Of a stretch of DNA of 6,032 nt, positions 5,929 through 6,032 are shown piece after piece. The stretch's first letter is position 1. Each line of letters begins with the position of its first letter. The DNA is taken from the NCBI GenBank assembly GCA_029062865.1, contig JAIDPG010000007.1:1-6032 (forward strand). Reading direction: 5' to 3'. A model generated the notes under the pieces. It saw only the letters and a list, made by a program, of their open reading frames with translations, had not been told where the DNA came from and did not search any database. This DNA comes from Oscillospiraceae bacterium (lineage in GTDB: Bacteria; Bacillota; Clostridia; Oscillospirales; Ruminococcaceae). Position numbers and translations under genes: made by a program.

Positions 5929-6032
5929 TTCAAAATCGCGTCACCGTATGCTCGCTCCGCGCTTCGCGCTCCGCTGCGCTACGCTGACGCGACCGGTCAA
6001 GATTTTCTTCGAAAATCTTGACACTTTTTGAA
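5929..6032. repeat. Nested inverted-repeat region upstream of the sortase, running to the window edge
   Basis: Three pairings nest here. TTCAAAA (5929-5935) pairs with TTTTGAA (6026-6032) at the very edge. TCGCGTCA (5936-5943) pairs with TGACGCGA (5985-5992), enclosing a GC-rich stretch with GCGC-TTC-GCGC inside. GTCAAGATTTTC (5996-6007) pairs perfectly with GAAAATCTTGAC (6011-6022) around TTC. Together they would form a three-way junction, and the outer arm may continue past the window. The last hairpin is followed by TTTTT (6025-6029) on the + strand, so alone it resembles a + strand terminator, although no + strand gene precedes it. The region lies 31 bp upstream of the sortase ATG, where its promoter should be, yet I see no good promoter there. 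It may be an interspersed repeat or a regulatory structure. Confidence 0.6.

Noticed and set aside
5163..5987. Long open frame on the + strand (274 codons) opposite the sortase
   Set aside because: It is antisense to a sortase with an intact catalytic triad. Its product is rich in Arg, Val, Ile and His without recognisable motifs, and it lacks a ribosome binding site. It is a shadow of the real gene.

Overview
The window looks like the end of a short-read contig from an anaerobic Firmicute of class Clostridia, probably Oscillospiraceae/Ruminococcaceae-like and from a gut or rumen metagenome. This rests on the protein families present (FtsK/SpoIIIE, SpoIID-type hydrolase, class B sortase, DUF4358 lipoprotein), moderately GC-rich genes separated by AT-rich gaps, and Shine-Dalgarno-led starts. 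The assignment is inference from gene content; no rRNA or other phylogenetic marker is present. Every recognisable gene belongs to the cell envelope or to division. Layout, left to right: bases 9-32 are Illumina Nextera adapter, not genome. They are followed by the C-terminal 308 codons of an FtsK/SpoIIIE DNA translocase (33-959, +). A 255-base gap then holds a near-consensus sigma-A promoter (1006-1034), a leader with two overlapping hairpins, and a 14-codon ORF with a strong ribosome binding site that overlaps the start of the next gene. Three + strand genes follow as a probable operon: a membrane-anchored SGNH/GDSL esterase (1215-2285), a DUF4358 lipoprotein (2322-2798) and a four-helix small membrane protein (2846-3229). 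The operon closes with a strong intrinsic terminator (3265-3291). On the minus strand, converging on that terminator, lie a class B sortase (5897-4839) and, downstream of it, a SpoIID/LytB-domain protein (4619-3303). A 199-bp MITE-like element with 18-bp terminal inverted repeats and TA target duplications (4641-4839) separates the two. It sits exactly in the sortase stop codon. Removing it on paper restores a TAA stop and places spoIID 18 nt downstream with its own ribosome binding site, so the two genes were almost certainly a tight operon before insertion. The right edge (5929-6032), upstream of the sortase, is a dense set of inverted repeats that may continue beyond the window. Functionally the set suggests wall remodelling: DNA translocation at the septum, a surface esterase with accessory lipoprotein and membrane protein, a peptidoglycan-cleaving SpoIID-type enzyme, and a sortase. 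No defence system, CRISPR array, tRNA, rRNA or prophage gene is visible. The points most worth following up are the MITE in the stop codon, the coupled mini-ORF and hairpin leader, and the uncharacterised SGNH-DUF4358-4TM operon.
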